DNA of 64,000 nucleotides from Ameyamaea chiangmaiensis (lineage in GTDB: Bacteria > Pseudomonadota > Alphaproteobacteria > Acetobacterales > Acetobacteraceae): positions 27,284 through 91,283 of the forward strand of contig NZ_JABXXR010000001.1 in the NCBI RefSeq assembly GCF_013376175.1. The letters run 5' to 3'. Below are positions 43,276 to 50,942 of the stretch, in pieces. How positions within the stretch are numbered: the first letter of the stretch is position 1; the number at the start of each line of letters is the position of its first letter. The notes beneath the pieces were generated by a model. That model had not been told where the DNA came from, made no database searches, and saw only the letters and a list, made by a program, of their open reading frames with translations. The position numbers were made by a program, and so were the translations under genes.

Positions 43276-43581
43276 TCAGAACGCTTTCAGTCGGATGCCA
43301 CCGTCAACGCGCGCGACGATGGTCAGCCTTTCAAGATCGGCTACGGCCGCCTCCAGCTCGGACGGCGTCGCAGCGAGGAGCCTGGCAAGAAAATCAGGGG
43401 TGATGACGCGACCCACGCTCGGCCCGCGCAACTCCGGCAGTTCGTCAGCCACATCGGTCATCTGCAACCAGGCAGCGCGACCGGCGAGGGACAGAAGCGC
43501 CCATCGCCGGTCGTTCATGACGGCACGCGCATGTGCGCCGAGCCGCCGCGCCTGAAAGCCGCCTTTACCCGCTTTGGCCAT
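43276..43581 (-). CDS. Small HTH-like phage replication-module protein
   Basis: 101 residues from ATG 43581, overlapping the helicase stop by 17 bases. MAKAGKGGFQARRLGAHARAVMNDRRWALLSLAGRAAWLQMTDVADE...DFLARLLAATPSELEAAVADLERLTIVARVDGGIRL looks like a winged helix (helices then a short beta wing), similar to the start of its downstream neighbour. Possibly an initiator domain split in two genes. Confidence 0.55.
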   Translation of the reverse strand: MAKAGKGGFQARRLGAHARAVMNDRRWALLSLAGRAAWLQMTDVADELPELRGPSVGRVITPDFLARLLAATPSELEAAVADLERLTIVARVDGGIRLKAF

Positions 43582-45109
43582 GGGCCCGTCCTTCCGCTGT
43601 ATTGATCCATGCCGGCGAGTACTGGTCCTCGGCTTCATCACGGAACCAGGTGGTCTCGTTCGTGAAGCGCAGGTGGCACACACCTACGGGCCCCTGGCGT
43701 TGCTTCGCCACTTCCAAATCGGCCTTGCCTTCCGCTTTCTGTACGCGACTGTTCAGGTCCGAGACGCGGTTGGCGAAATCCTCGGCACTTTCTCGCTCCC
43801 GACGCGTAAGTCCCGCCGCGAGCTGCTTTTCCAAATAGTAATGCTCCCGGTGCAGCAGCAGGATCACGTCGGCGTCCTGCTCCAGCGCGCCCGCATCACG
43901 AAAATCCGCCATGGTTGGGCGCTTGTCCTCACGCCCTTCACTCTGACGGTTGAGCTGCGCTAATAGAACCAGCGGCACGTCCAGTTCGACTGCCAACTGC
44001 TTCATCTGTCCCGATATTTTCGTGATGCGCTCATAACTGCGCTGGTCCTCAAAAGCCGATCCCGCCGACATAAGGCCAACGTAATCCACGACGATCAGCC
44101 CAAGACCGGTGCGCGACCGCTTCATCCGACGGGCGCGCGCCCGCATCTTCGTCGCCGTGATCCGCGCACGTGAGTCAAACCACAAGGGCAGGGCGCCCGC
44201 CGCACGCTCGCCATCCTCCAGATCGCGCCACTGCCAGTCGGACAGCTCTTCTCGCATGCCCGTCTCGGCGTGCTCCGGAACGTCATACCGTCGGCCGGTA
44301 AACACGGCCTGCGTCGACAGACGCGCATGGGCCGCGCCGAGGCGTGCGCCCAGCTGGGATTCCTTCATCTCGCCCGACCAGAAATAGGTCGGCACACCAC
44401 CAGCCGCCACACGGGCAGCAATGCCGAGAGCGATGGACGACTTCCCCATCGCAGGGCGCGCACCCAACAGATAAACACAGCCCGGCATCAGGCCGCCGGT
44501 CATGCGATCCAGCGCGCGGTAACCCCACGACACCCCGGCCAGACCGGTGCCGCGCGCCGCGGCTTCCCGCGCCGAACGCAAGGCTTCGCCGACAGCGGCA
44601 CCCGCACTCATCAGGGGCGCGTCCTCGCTCATGCCCATCGACATCTGCAGCAAACCATCTTCCAGCTCATCCACGATGTCCCCGACCGGCGTCGAACCCG
44701 GACGGCAGGCACGATCCGCCGCGCGCGTGCACACATCGAACAGCGACCGACGCACCCACGCGTCCCGAATGGCCCGCGCGTAACTCGCGGCATCGAGGAC
44801 CGAAATCATGGACGTCAGCAAACCGGCCAGCAGGTCCTGGGCCGTCTGACGACCAAGATCCGGCTGGGAATCAAGGTGCCGGCGCAGCGAGATCGGGTTC
44901 GCGGCTTCTCCGCGATAGATCAGGTCGCGGCATAACCCGAACACACGCCCCAGCAACGGGTCATAGAAATGCTCGGGCTCCAGAATATCCTCCACAGCCG
45001 CGAACGCCCGATTGTTCGTCAGGATCGCCCCAAGAACAGCCTGTTCCGCAACACTGTCGTGCGGAACCTGACGCATCGCCGCCCCGAAAATCCCTGCCGC
45101 GTCATCCAT
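43565..45109 (-). CDS. Replicative DNA helicase, DnaB family
   Basis: 514 residues from ATG 45109, which overlaps the zinc-ribbon stop; GTG 45163 is possible but less likely. N domain: PHDSVAEQAVLGAILTNNRAF. C domain: Walker A GARPAMGKSS, H2 YFWSGEMKESQL, Walker B LGLIVVDYVGLM, then LVLLAQLNRQSEGREDKRPTMADFRDAGALEQDADVILLLHRE. Full length. It unwinds the fork for phage replication; a phage helicase suggests independence from the host loader. Confidence 0.92.
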   Translation of the reverse strand: MDDAAGIFGAAMRQVPHDSVAEQAVLGAILTNNRAFAAVEDILEPEHFYDPLLGRVFGLCRDLIYRGEAANPISLRRHLDSQPDLGRQTAQDLLAGLLTSMISVLDAASYARAIRDAWVRRSLFDVCTRAADRACRPGSTPVGDIVDELEDGLLQMSMGMSEDAPLMSAGAAVGEALRSAREAAARGTGLAGVSWGYRALDRMTGGLMPGCVYLLGARPAMGKSSIALGIAARVAAGGVPTYFWSGEMKESQLGARLGAAHARLSTQAVFTGRRYDVPEHAETGMREELSDWQWRDLEDGERAAGALPLWFDSRARITATKMRARARRMKRSRTGLGLIVVDYVGLMSAGSAFEDQRSYERITKISGQMKQLAVELDVPLVLLAQLNRQSEGREDKRPTMADFRDAGALEQDADVILLLHREHYYLEKQLAAGLTRRERESAEDFANRVSDLNSRVQKAEGKADLEVAKQRQGPVGVCHLRFTNETTWFRDEAEDQYSPAWINTAEGRAHGQSG

Positions 45110-45272
45110 GCCCACTCTCCCCACCCGATGACGAAGCATCGGGCTCATACGCGCAATATTCACAAAGCCGCAGCGCGGTTGCCGAACGGACCGTGCCGTT
45201 CAGCGTCCCGCACCACACAAACTCGTACCAGCCCTTGCCATCGCAACGGGGGCACACAGCACGGCCGGTCAC
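45102..45272 (-). CDS. 56-residue zinc-ribbon protein
   Basis: GTG 45272 overlaps the previous stop (GTGA), and the TGA at 45104-45102 overlaps the helicase start. TGRAVCPRCDGKGWYEFVWCG...RLCEYCAYEPD has two CxxC pairs, a zinc ribbon like those of DnaJ-type or small phage proteins. Perfect nesting between two genes supports it. Role unknown. Confidence 0.65.
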   Translation of the reverse strand: MTGRAVCPRCDGKGWYEFVWCGTLNGTVRSATALRLCEYCAYEPDASSSGGESGHG

Positions 45273-45505
45273 GTCGAAACACAGTCGGGCGCGCGCTTGC
45301 GCTTGCGTGCCTCGCGCGGCACAGGCTCCGGATCCTCGGCCTTCATCGGGCGCGGAATGACCATCTTGCCGCCCCGGACATAGGTCGCGCCCGACGCAAA
45401 CAGGCGCACCTGATCGTGCAAGGTGAAATCACGCACTTTCGCGGACGCCGCCAGAACCTTCGGGTTCAGCGGACGAGGCCTGCGGACCAGACGCTTACGC
45501 GGCAT
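45269..45505 (-). CDS. Small basic phage protein
   Basis: 78 residues from ATG 45505. MPRKRLVRRPRPLNPKVLAASAKVRDFTLHDQVRLFASGATYVRGGKMVIPRPMKAEDPEPVPREARKRKRAPD is rich in Arg/Lys at both ends, which suggests nucleic-acid binding. It overlaps the HTH gene upstream by 11 bases. No family recognised. Confidence 0.55.
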   Translation of the reverse strand: MPRKRLVRRPRPLNPKVLAASAKVRDFTLHDQVRLFASGATYVRGGKMVIPRPMKAEDPEPVPREARKRKRAPDCVST

Positions 45506-45722
45506 GGCCCATCCCCTCGCCACCGGCACGCTCCAGCAACCGCGACACCAGCGTCGGGGCACCCGGTCGACGCGCCGTCAGCCCCAGACGGGCACGCGCG
45601 GCTTTCACCGATCGCGCGGATACGCCGGTCGCATCGGCGATCGACCGAACACTCGCCCCCCGGCGATCCAGCGAAATGATGACCGGGTCGAGACGAGACC
45701 AGTCGAGAGTGCGTCGGCACAT
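45495..45722 (-). CDS. Small HTH phage protein
   Basis: 75 residues. IISLDRRGASVRSIADATGVSARSVKAARARLGL is a resolvase/sigma-type HTH. The rest is short and polar. It lies in the middle of the leftward early operon and may tune it. Confidence 0.6.
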   Translation of the reverse strand: MCRRTLDWSRLDPVIISLDRRGASVRSIADATGVSARSVKAARARLGLTARRPGAPTLVSRLLERAGGEGMGHAA

Positions 45723-45731
45723 GGCGTGACC

Positions 45732-45980
45732 TCAGGTTTTCGGGGTGAAATGGCGCGCGATCAGGGCGCCCGTCCGCTTCGAGCGCGCGACGTGCCTTTC
45801 AGCCTGCGACATACGGCGATCAGCCATACGCACGTCATGGCCCTGCATCGCCCGCGCGCCAAAATACAAAATCATCAGCAGACACCGGGTGACTTCCGCC
45901 CGGGCCCACGCGACGCAGGCCGCGACCAGCGCGCCGCCCAGAACGGTCACAGCCATCCAGCAGGTGAACCCGTGCGTCAC
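45732..45980 (-). CDS. Small membrane-associated phage protein
   Basis: 82 residues. A hydrophobic segment WMAVTVLGGALVAACVAWARAEVTRCLLMILYF (about 8-40) is followed by a basic tail. It overlaps the upstream gene by four bases. Function unknown. Confidence 0.5.
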   Translation of the reverse strand: MTHGFTCWMAVTVLGGALVAACVAWARAEVTRCLLMILYFGARAMQGHDVRMADRRMSQAERHVARSKRTGALIARHFTPKT

Positions 45981-46270
45981 AGATCACACCGCAACGACGC
46001 AAGCCGCCCCTCGATCGCCGCCAGTTGGGCAGCAATCCGCGCCTGGTCCGCCTCAAGACGCCGGCGCTGCACACGCCGCGCCGCATCCCATTCCGCCGCC
46101 GCAACCGACCGAACCTCGTGGTGCCAGCAGGCACGCACACGGCGTACGGTGATGCCCATTTCCCGTGCGACCGTGGCAAACGCCGCGCGCAGGCCCTCGC
46201 GCGGACGGCGCGACTGCACCTCCTGACACACGATGTCCTGAAAGCTCTGGCCGATCGCTTCGGTGCTCAT
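45977..46270 (-). CDS. Small phage protein with HTH-like segment
   Basis: 97 residues from ATG 46270, chosen because it begins just after the stop at 46278; ATG 46402 would overlap the upstream gene. FATVAREMGITVRRVRACWHHEV looks like an HTH. A C-terminal coiled coil follows (RRVQRRRLEADQARIAAQLAAIEGRLASL). Similar short proteins occur in phage early operons. Confidence 0.55.
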   Translation of the reverse strand: MSTEAIGQSFQDIVCQEVQSRRPREGLRAAFATVAREMGITVRRVRACWHHEVRSVAAAEWDAARRVQRRRLEADQARIAAQLAAIEGRLASLRCDL

Positions 46271-46277
46271 CGGGGGG

Positions 46278-47033
46278 TCAGACTCCCCCGTCCGCCCGCG
46301 CGCGCGGGCAAAATGGGCCAAAATACCCGCGCGCGCGGGTGAATCGGGCGAAATACCCACCATCTCGGGCGTCTCCTCTGCCACTCTGTGCTTGCGACGC
46401 ATCAGAGGGATTGGCGGAGGAGGATTGAGTGATGGGTTTCGCCGGCGCCGAGACGGACGCGCCCAAGCGATCAAGAAGGCCTGCGACGATCTGCCCGATC
46501 GGCCGCAGGCCACCGATGCGGGACGGCGCGTTGCCGCCCCGCATCGGATCATCCACCATGGCAGCTACCACACGACCACAGGAGGATTCGAATATGTCGG
46601 CGCCGTCAGAGCGTCCGGCTGATCGCATGCGCAATACGCTGCAGATACTGGAAACCGCCGAGGAAAAAGCGAAGGCCGAAAGATAGAATGGAGACGGCTT
46701 CCGAGTGGTTCCGGAAGGCCTCTGAGCGTCCAGGGCACTGAAAATTGCACGTTCTTGCGCTCTTTGCTTCAGAACTTCCTCGTAATCATCGATTGCGGTC
46801 GCGGCGATCCTGGCGCGCCGGTTCTGCGCACGCGCCCCTAACCATCCGGCCGCAACGCCCGATGCGGCAACGACAGACAGCAGAAGAAACGCACCGCCGG
46901 CAGCCCTGGACTTTCCGCCGAGCTGAGCATGATCTCCGTTCGCCTCGATCCCGCTATGGCCAGAGTTCTTCTGAATAGACAGGTCGAAAAGGACGATTTG
47001 CCGGACGCCCAGAAAGCAGGACTGCTGTCCCAT
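46278..47033 (-). CDS. Phage membrane protein of the early operon
   Basis: 251 residues from ATG 47033 (TGAGATG with the upstream stop). One membrane segment (about 46-66, GGAFLLLSVVAASGVAAGWLG) is followed by a charged helix DDYEEVLKQRAQERAIFSALDAQ and then a Ser/Ala/Gly-rich low-complexity tail. The last 27 residues repeat GYFARFTRAR/GYFGPFCPRAR because of the DNA palindromes. The C-terminal half is unconvincing as a fold. The opposite strand has a 30-codon frame with a good ribosome site, so the strand choice rests on operon fit. Confidence 0.45.
   Translation of the reverse strand: MGQQSCFLGVRQIVLFDLSIQKNSGHSGIEANGDHAQLGGKSRAAGGAFLLLSVVAASGVAAGWLGARAQNRRARIAATAIDDYEEVLKQRAQERAIFSALDAQRPSGTTRKPSPFYLSAFAFSSAVSSICSVLRMRSAGRSDGADIFESSCGRVVAAMVDDPMRGGNAPSRIGGLRPIGQIVAGLLDRLGASVSAPAKPITQSSSANPSDASQAQSGRGDARDGGYFARFTRARGYFGPFCPRARADGGV
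46294..46340. repeat. Two perfect CG palindromes 31 bp apart
   Basis: GCCCGCGCGCGCGGGC (46294-46309) and ACCCGCGCGCGCGGGT (46325-46340) are 16-bp perfect palindromes with the same 14-bp core, 31 bp start to start (about three helical turns). Each is followed by a GGGC.AAATA element. They lie at the 3' end of the 46278 gene, just before the next start. Confidence 0.7.
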
Positions 47034-47034
47034 C

Positions 47035-47355
47035 TCAGGAGCCTTTCATCCAAGGCCCTTGAAGGGCTAGCGGCGGAACTCCTTCAACAGGCCCTTTCAC
47101 ATGCCCCGGACGCCATTCGACTGCTTCGTACAAGTTTCTAGATTCGACGAACCCCATGGGAGCGAAACGAAGCGATGATGGCTCAGCAGTATCGAGATTC
47201 AGCCAAAATCCATCCGGGAATTGCTTCCATGCTGCACCGACCCAGACACGCAAGGCCGCCGCCCCATAGGGACACCGGTCCAGCCACATGCCGTCAATCT
47301 GCAAGGCTGCCCGCAAGCCATCAAAGCGATCGGGCTCAGCCGGGTTTACGGTCAT
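47035..47355 (-). CDS. Early-operon phage protein, unknown
   Basis: 106 residues. It starts at an ATGA overlap with the Cro-like gene. Trp-rich and acidic-aromatic (AALRVWVGAAWKQFPDGFWLNLDTAEPSSLRFAPMGFVESRNLYEAVEWRPG). Looks globular. No family recognised. Second gene of the leftward operon. Confidence 0.55.
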   Translation of the reverse strand: MTVNPAEPDRFDGLRAALQIDGMWLDRCPYGAAALRVWVGAAWKQFPDGFWLNLDTAEPSSLRFAPMGFVESRNLYEAVEWRPGHVKGPVEGVPPLALQGPWMKGS

Positions 47356-47591
47356 GCTGCCCGCTCCGAGCCATGGGAGGAGGCGACGTTCCCGGCGTGC
47401 GAACGATCATCGTCCGACCCAAATATCTCGGGGCAAACGACGGAAAGGGGCAGACCGGAGAGGCGCGCTACGGCTCTGGCATGTTTAGGGGGAACGCGCA
47501 CCCAGCCAATGACGGTGGCGTGATGGCGATTTACTTCTCGCCCTACGCGAACTGGCCCACCAGCGCTGCGAATGATGTCACGTATGTCCAT
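47352..47591 (-). CDS. Cro/YdaS-like repressor
   Basis: 79 residues from ATG 47591; ATG 47618 would place the start inside the operator repeat. MDIRDIIRSAGGPVRVGREVNRHHATVIGWVRVPPKHARAVARLSGLPLSVVCPEIFG is a Cro/YdaS-type HTH: gpvrvGreVnrhhatVigW is the recognition unit. First gene of the leftward operon, divergent from the cI-like gene: the standard lysis-lysogeny switch. No good ribosome site, so it may be read from a short-leader transcript. Confidence 0.75.
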   Translation of the reverse strand: MDIRDIIRSAGGPVRVGREVNRHHATVIGWVRVPPKHARAVARLSGLPLSVVCPEIFGSDDDRSHAGNVASSHGSERAA

Positions 47592-47611
47592 ATGGCCATA
47601 TGTGGAATATA

Positions 47612-47640
47612 CCAACATTTGTCATCAAGAGAGATGTTGG
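47612..47640. promoter_or_regulatory. Candidate repressor operator, 29-bp inverted repeat (switch region)
   Basis: Half-sites CCAACAT (47612-47618) and ATGTTGG (47634-47640) are perfect inverted repeats, 15 bases apart, in the gap between the Cro-like and cI-like genes. A site of equal length and half-site is at 48640-48668. A second palindrome, CATATGGCCATATG, overlaps the Cro start. Confidence 0.7.
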
Positions 47641-47683
47641 GTGACTCCACCCCAAGAGCTACTCTACGGCGCACTATCACGCC

Positions 47684-48028
47684 ATGAGCACAGCACAGAG
47701 CCTCGGCGCACGCATAAGAACATTAAGGGAACAAAAAGGCTTGACGCAGGTCGTCACAGCAGTCGAGATTGGGATCTCGCGCACGCATTTGACGAATATC
47801 GAGCGTGGCGCCGACGTCCCAGGGAGAGGCACGCTCGTGGCACTGGCTGATTTTTTTGGGGTCTCCCTCGACTGGTTGACTACAGGAAACGGCAATATGA
47901 TTTCGTCACAGGCGCAAAATGAAAAGGAAGCTCTTCTACTGGATGCATTCAGGCGAATCCCGGAGGATGAAACTGACGCTCTATTAGTGTATCTACTTCG
48001 ACGTGCTGGCGGTGCGCGTGACGCATAA
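47684..48028 (+). CDS. cI-like XRE-family repressor
   Basis: 114 residues. LGARIRTLREQKGLTQVVTAVEIGISRTHLTNIERGADVPGRGTLVALADFFGVSLDWLTTG is a full XRE HTH. A short C-terminal helix pair (ALLLDAFRRIPEDETDALLVYLLRRAG) follows in place of a LexA-like peptidase domain. Without a self-cleavage domain, induction cannot work by RecA-stimulated autoproteolysis. No ribosome site is seen, as for leaderless repressor mRNAs. Confidence 0.82.
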   Translation: MSTAQSLGARIRTLREQKGLTQVVTAVEIGISRTHLTNIERGADVPGRGTLVALADFFGVSLDWLTTGNGNMISSQAQNEKEALLLDAFRRIPEDETDALLVYLLRRAGGARDA

Positions 48029-48602
48029 ATCGTCCCTATATTCTGGTTTTACAATTTTTTCTATATTGATGGCGGCCTCGCTTGAGTCGTCTAAAGCACA
48101 AGACGCTGTTTTTCCTGAGGGAACGCCGCCGACAGAGGAGGTGTCCCCACCAGATACTGTTCCTCCACAGAAAGCGAAAAATTTTCCCCCTTGGTCTGTC
48201 TTCAAAGGACAACAGCTCAGTTCCCAGAGAGAGCTGAAGTCTTTAGTTCTTTTGTGGGAACACTGCCTCTAGGGGACGATAAATCTTCATATTTCACAGT
48301 TGGGGATGGAATTATTGGTTGTTTCACTGAGACTGGTGTCACGTCAACTCTAGTATTGGTTCTTGCAGGCTCATGGAGATACAGCTCTCAATGGCAAGAA
48401 GTTGGATACTATAAAGAAAATTTACTCAGAATTAGAGATGGAGGATGCGCACCTATTAATAGAAAAATCAGATGGCACTTATTGTGGAGCAATTCCGTGG
48501 CGTCCTACATGGTTTCGAGTGATTTCGACGTATTTGTTCGCCTCTGGTTCCTGCGCGACGAAATCCGCGACGCATCGGGGCGCATACCGCCACTCGGGAT
48601 AG
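48018..48602 (+). pseudogene. Broken gene for a secreted phage protein
   Basis: GTG 48018 opens a frame with a signal peptide (THKSSLYSGFTIFSILMAASLESSKA, cleavage before QDA) inside the end of the repressor gene. Coding character then moves from frame 0 to frame 2 near 48230-48250 (FSSFVGTLPLGDDKSSYFTVGDGIIGCF) and back to frame 0 near 48390 (LDTIKKIYSELEMEDAHLLIEKSDGTYCGAI), ending at 48602. Two compensating shifts suggest decay or base-call errors. A+T-rich. Perhaps a former envelope or superinfection-exclusion protein. Confidence 0.45.
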
Positions 48603-48639
48603 AAGGCAGAATGACCCGTGATGATTAGGGTGGAAATTC

Positions 48640-48668
48640 CCAACATTTAGCTTGACTGGAAGTGTTGG
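48640..48668. promoter_or_regulatory. Candidate repressor operator before the rightward operon
   Basis: CCAACATTT at 48640 and TGTTGG at 48663-48668 make a 29-bp inverted repeat with the same outer half-sites and length as 47612-47640. A -35-like TTGACT (48652-48657) lies inside it, so bound repressor would cover the promoter. Confidence 0.65.
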
Positions 48669-48759
48669 ATTATCCCACATTCCCTCCATCACCAGATGGA
48701 GGCGCACGTGCTACATCAGAACGACGGCCATGACCGGCCCGACATGGGGAGGGCCACGG

Positions 48760-49320
48760 ATGACGGGCAACTTCGAAATCCGCCTGTCAGAGGACGATCC
48801 GGACGATCGCTACGATCCGGGAGAAGTCGGAGCGGCAACGGATTCGCGAACACTTCGTCTGTGGCGTGCGCACGAGGCTCAGCGACAGGGCGAGCTTCGG
48901 CTCTCCGCGCAAACGGTATCGATCAGCGGAATTATGGGGCGCTCAGCCACTCTGATCGGGTGGACGTTGACCATCACTCTGGCACTATCCACAGCATCAG
49001 CGACAGCAGGCCATCGGCTGCTGATGATAAGTGCTGCCATGGCCCTTGCGAGTGCCATGATCGCAATAGTCAATTTCAGGCCGTTCCGATGGGGCTTGAG
49101 CGGCGACTTGCCGTCTTATGTTCTGGGAACGGACAGCAAACCCGTCACGTTCGAGACGGAGCTGGAATACGTGGAAGCTCTGGCTCTGCGGGCGCAGATG
49201 GACCTCGATGCCAACAATGTTCGCGTCGATCGAGCCGCGCGTGTGCTGCTCTGGTCACTGATCCTGCTGGGATCGGCGGTGGCCAGTGCAGCACTGATCA
49301 GTCTCAGTTTCGTTTTCTGA
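48760..49320 (+). CDS. Phage inner-membrane protein, rightward operon
   Basis: 186 residues from ATG 48760, which has GGGGAGGG six bases upstream. A polar start (MTGNFEIRLSEDDPDDRYD) is followed by membrane segments at about 57-75, 78-96 and 160-182, with a loop containing LEYVEALALRAQMDLDANNVRVDRA. First gene after the operator. Topology resembles small SMODS/S2TM-like membrane proteins, but no family is certain. The 190 bases after it hold no convincing gene. Confidence 0.6.
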   Translation: MTGNFEIRLSEDDPDDRYDPGEVGAATDSRTLRLWRAHEAQRQGELRLSAQTVSISGIMGRSATLIGWTLTITLALSTASATAGHRLLMISAAMALASAMIAIVNFRPFRWGLSGDLPSYVLGTDSKPVTFETELEYVEALALRAQMDLDANNVRVDRAARVLLWSLILLGSAVASAALISLSFVF

Positions 49321-49510
49321 CCGGTGCCGGATGTTCGATCTGCCTCGGTGGCTTCGGATCTGGCTTCGGTTGCGGCGGCGCGGGTCGAACGGCCATAGGT
49401 TTCATCCTCGGGTTGGTTGCACTCCCGATGATGGAAGACGCGGGGGCGGCTGACAACGGCCGTCCCCGTACGAAGGCACGACAACAGACGCCGTCATGGG
49501 GGATGCACCC

Positions 49511-49705
49511 ATGACGGACACATCAACCCCCGTCACCCCCGAATTGCGCGACGCGGCACTTCGCCTGGTGTCCTCATGCCGCGACCTCGCGTGGGGTCCC
49601 GACACCACATCTCTGGCCGCCGAAATGGAGCTGATCGCCCGGCTGTCCGAGCTTGGCAATGCGCTGGGCTACCGCGTCGCCTGGACACGGACGACGCCTC
49701 CATGA
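49511..49705 (+). CDS. Small phage protein
   Basis: 64 residues from ATG 49511 (ATG 49496 gives five more). MTDTSTPVTPELRDAALRLVSSCRDLAWGPDTTSLAAEMELIARLSELGNALGYRVAW looks like a helical bundle. Its TGA overlaps the next ATG. No family recognised. Confidence 0.5.
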   Translation: MTDTSTPVTPELRDAALRLVSSCRDLAWGPDTTSLAAEMELIARLSELGNALGYRVAWTRTTPP

Positions 49706-49968
49706 CCCATTCCGCACAGCACCGCCGCACGCGACATCACCTGCCGGCGCGCTGGCATGTGCTTGCGGAACTTCTCATGCACTGTCGTCGGTTTTCCGGC
49801 GACGCGCTGTTCATCGCCGCTGATGCCCTCGCCGAGTTCGCCTGTGACGCCGACATGCTCGGCGCGCCGGATATGGCGGCTGAGGCACGCGGTCTCGCAA
49901 CACGCCTGCGCGACGCCGGAACATGCCGCGCGCGTCAGGACACAGCCACAGGGGCCACCCATGGGTAA
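49702..49968 (+). CDS. Small phage protein
   Basis: 88 residues from ATG 49702 (ATGA overlap). Helical, with RHHLPARWHVLAELLMHCRRFSGDALFIAADALAEFACDADMLGAPDMAAEARGLATRL. Unknown function. Overlaps the next gene by eight bases. Confidence 0.5.
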   Translation: MTHSAQHRRTRHHLPARWHVLAELLMHCRRFSGDALFIAADALAEFACDADMLGAPDMAAEARGLATRLRDAGTCRARQDTATGATHG

Positions 49969-50269
49969 GGTCATCCCGTTCGTCAGCTCGGGCACCAGCA
50001 CGGGCTTTTCTTATGCGATCCGCGACTGGTCGCCCGCCGTGCAGAAAGAGGCCCTGCGTCAGCGCCGCGCCGTGATCTACATGCGGCAGTGCGCCGAGGA
50101 ACTACGCCAGCGTGGCAACGCCGAGGGCGCGGCCGGTACGGACCTGTACGCCAATGACCTGCAGGCGAAGCTTGAACGCTACCTGATGAATATGCGCCCG
50201 CGGCCCGTCGTGCCGACGATCCCGCCGTCCCCGGCGGAGCTGGCCCGTGCCGGAGGATCTGCGCGATGA
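49961..50269 (+). CDS. Small phage protein
   Basis: 102 residues. A central helical stretch (VQKEALRQRRAVIYMRQCAEELRQRGNAEGAAGTDLYANDLQAKLERYLM) and a Pro-rich end. TGA overlaps the start of the Myb-like protein. No family recognised. Confidence 0.5.
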   Translation: MGKVIPFVSSGTSTGFSYAIRDWSPAVQKEALRQRRAVIYMRQCAEELRQRGNAEGAAGTDLYANDLQAKLERYLMNMRPRPVVPTIPPSPAELARAGGSAR

Positions 50270-50934
50270 TGTATGGCATCGCAAAGGTCAGCGGTCCTTG
50301 GACCGAACGGGAGTGGCAAATCGCGGTGGCTCTGCGCCGGGAGGGCCGTTCGTACCCTGTCATCGCTTCGCGTCTCGCGCGCAGCATACCGTCTGTTCGC
50401 AACCGCTTTGGCAGCGCGCGCGCCGCTGGTGTCCCGGTCGACAAGGCCTTCTGGACAGAGCAGGAGGTCGCAATCCTGCTCGCGCGCCGCGCGGCACGGG
50501 TTCCACATCACGAGATCGCCGAGGAACTTCGGCGTTCCGTTGATTCGGTGATCTCCAAGGAAGGCAGGCTCCAGACCCGCCTGCGGGACGAGCGCCGACG
50601 TGCCGCGGGGCTGACCGCGCCACCAACTGCACGCCCCATGTCCGCGAATAACCGGCCGGCCAAACCGCACCGAGTGATGTCCGAGCCCGAGCATGTCCTT
50701 CCTCCAGCCCGCACCCGCGACGGGCTGCCAAGCCTGGCGGCACGCCTCGTCGCGCGGGATCTGGCGTCGGAGATACAGGGCCTGACCGTCGATGCCGATT
50801 TCGTCGCGTCCTACGCGGCGGAAAACAAGATCACCGCCACTGGCGACGTGCTTCCTTCCGTCAACGCCCTGCGTGCGTCGTACGGGCTGCCGCCTTTTTA
50901 CCTCACCAAACCGCGCGCCACCCTGGTGGCATAG
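50266..50934 (+). CDS. Double Myb/SANT- or GcrA-like DNA-binding protein
   Basis: 222 residues. Two tandem HTH units with spaced Trp and hydrophobic residues: PWTEREWQIAVALRREGRSYPVIASRLARSIPSVRNRF and FWTEQEVAILLARRAARVPHHEIAEELRRSVDSVISKEGRL. A basic linker and a C-terminal helical domain of about 65 residues follow. Likely a regulator encoded in the rightward early operon; it could drive delayed early genes. Confidence 0.65.
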   Translation: MMYGIAKVSGPWTEREWQIAVALRREGRSYPVIASRLARSIPSVRNRFGSARAAGVPVDKAFWTEQEVAILLARRAARVPHHEIAEELRRSVDSVISKEGRLQTRLRDERRRAAGLTAPPTARPMSANNRPAKPHRVMSEPEHVLPPARTRDGLPSLAARLVARDLASEIQGLTVDADFVASYAAENKITATGDVLPSVNALRASYGLPPFYLTKPRATLVA

Positions 50935-50942
50935 GACATCAC

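Noticed and set aside
46294..46370. CRISPR array
   Set aside because: Only two or three units, spacers nearly identical, and the repeats are pure CG palindromes; no cas genes in the window.
46432..46686. Plus-strand frame with GGAGG sites before 46432 and 46594, the latter giving a 30-codon product
   Set aside because: It opposes the leftward operon, which fits gap-free on the other strand; the peptide has no recognisable pattern. Kept as a doubt in the 46278 gene entry.
49331..49453. 40-codon frame (MFDLPRWLRIWLRLRRRG...) after the membrane protein
   Set aside because: No ribosome site, not coupled, and composition typical of non-coding high-G+C DNA.
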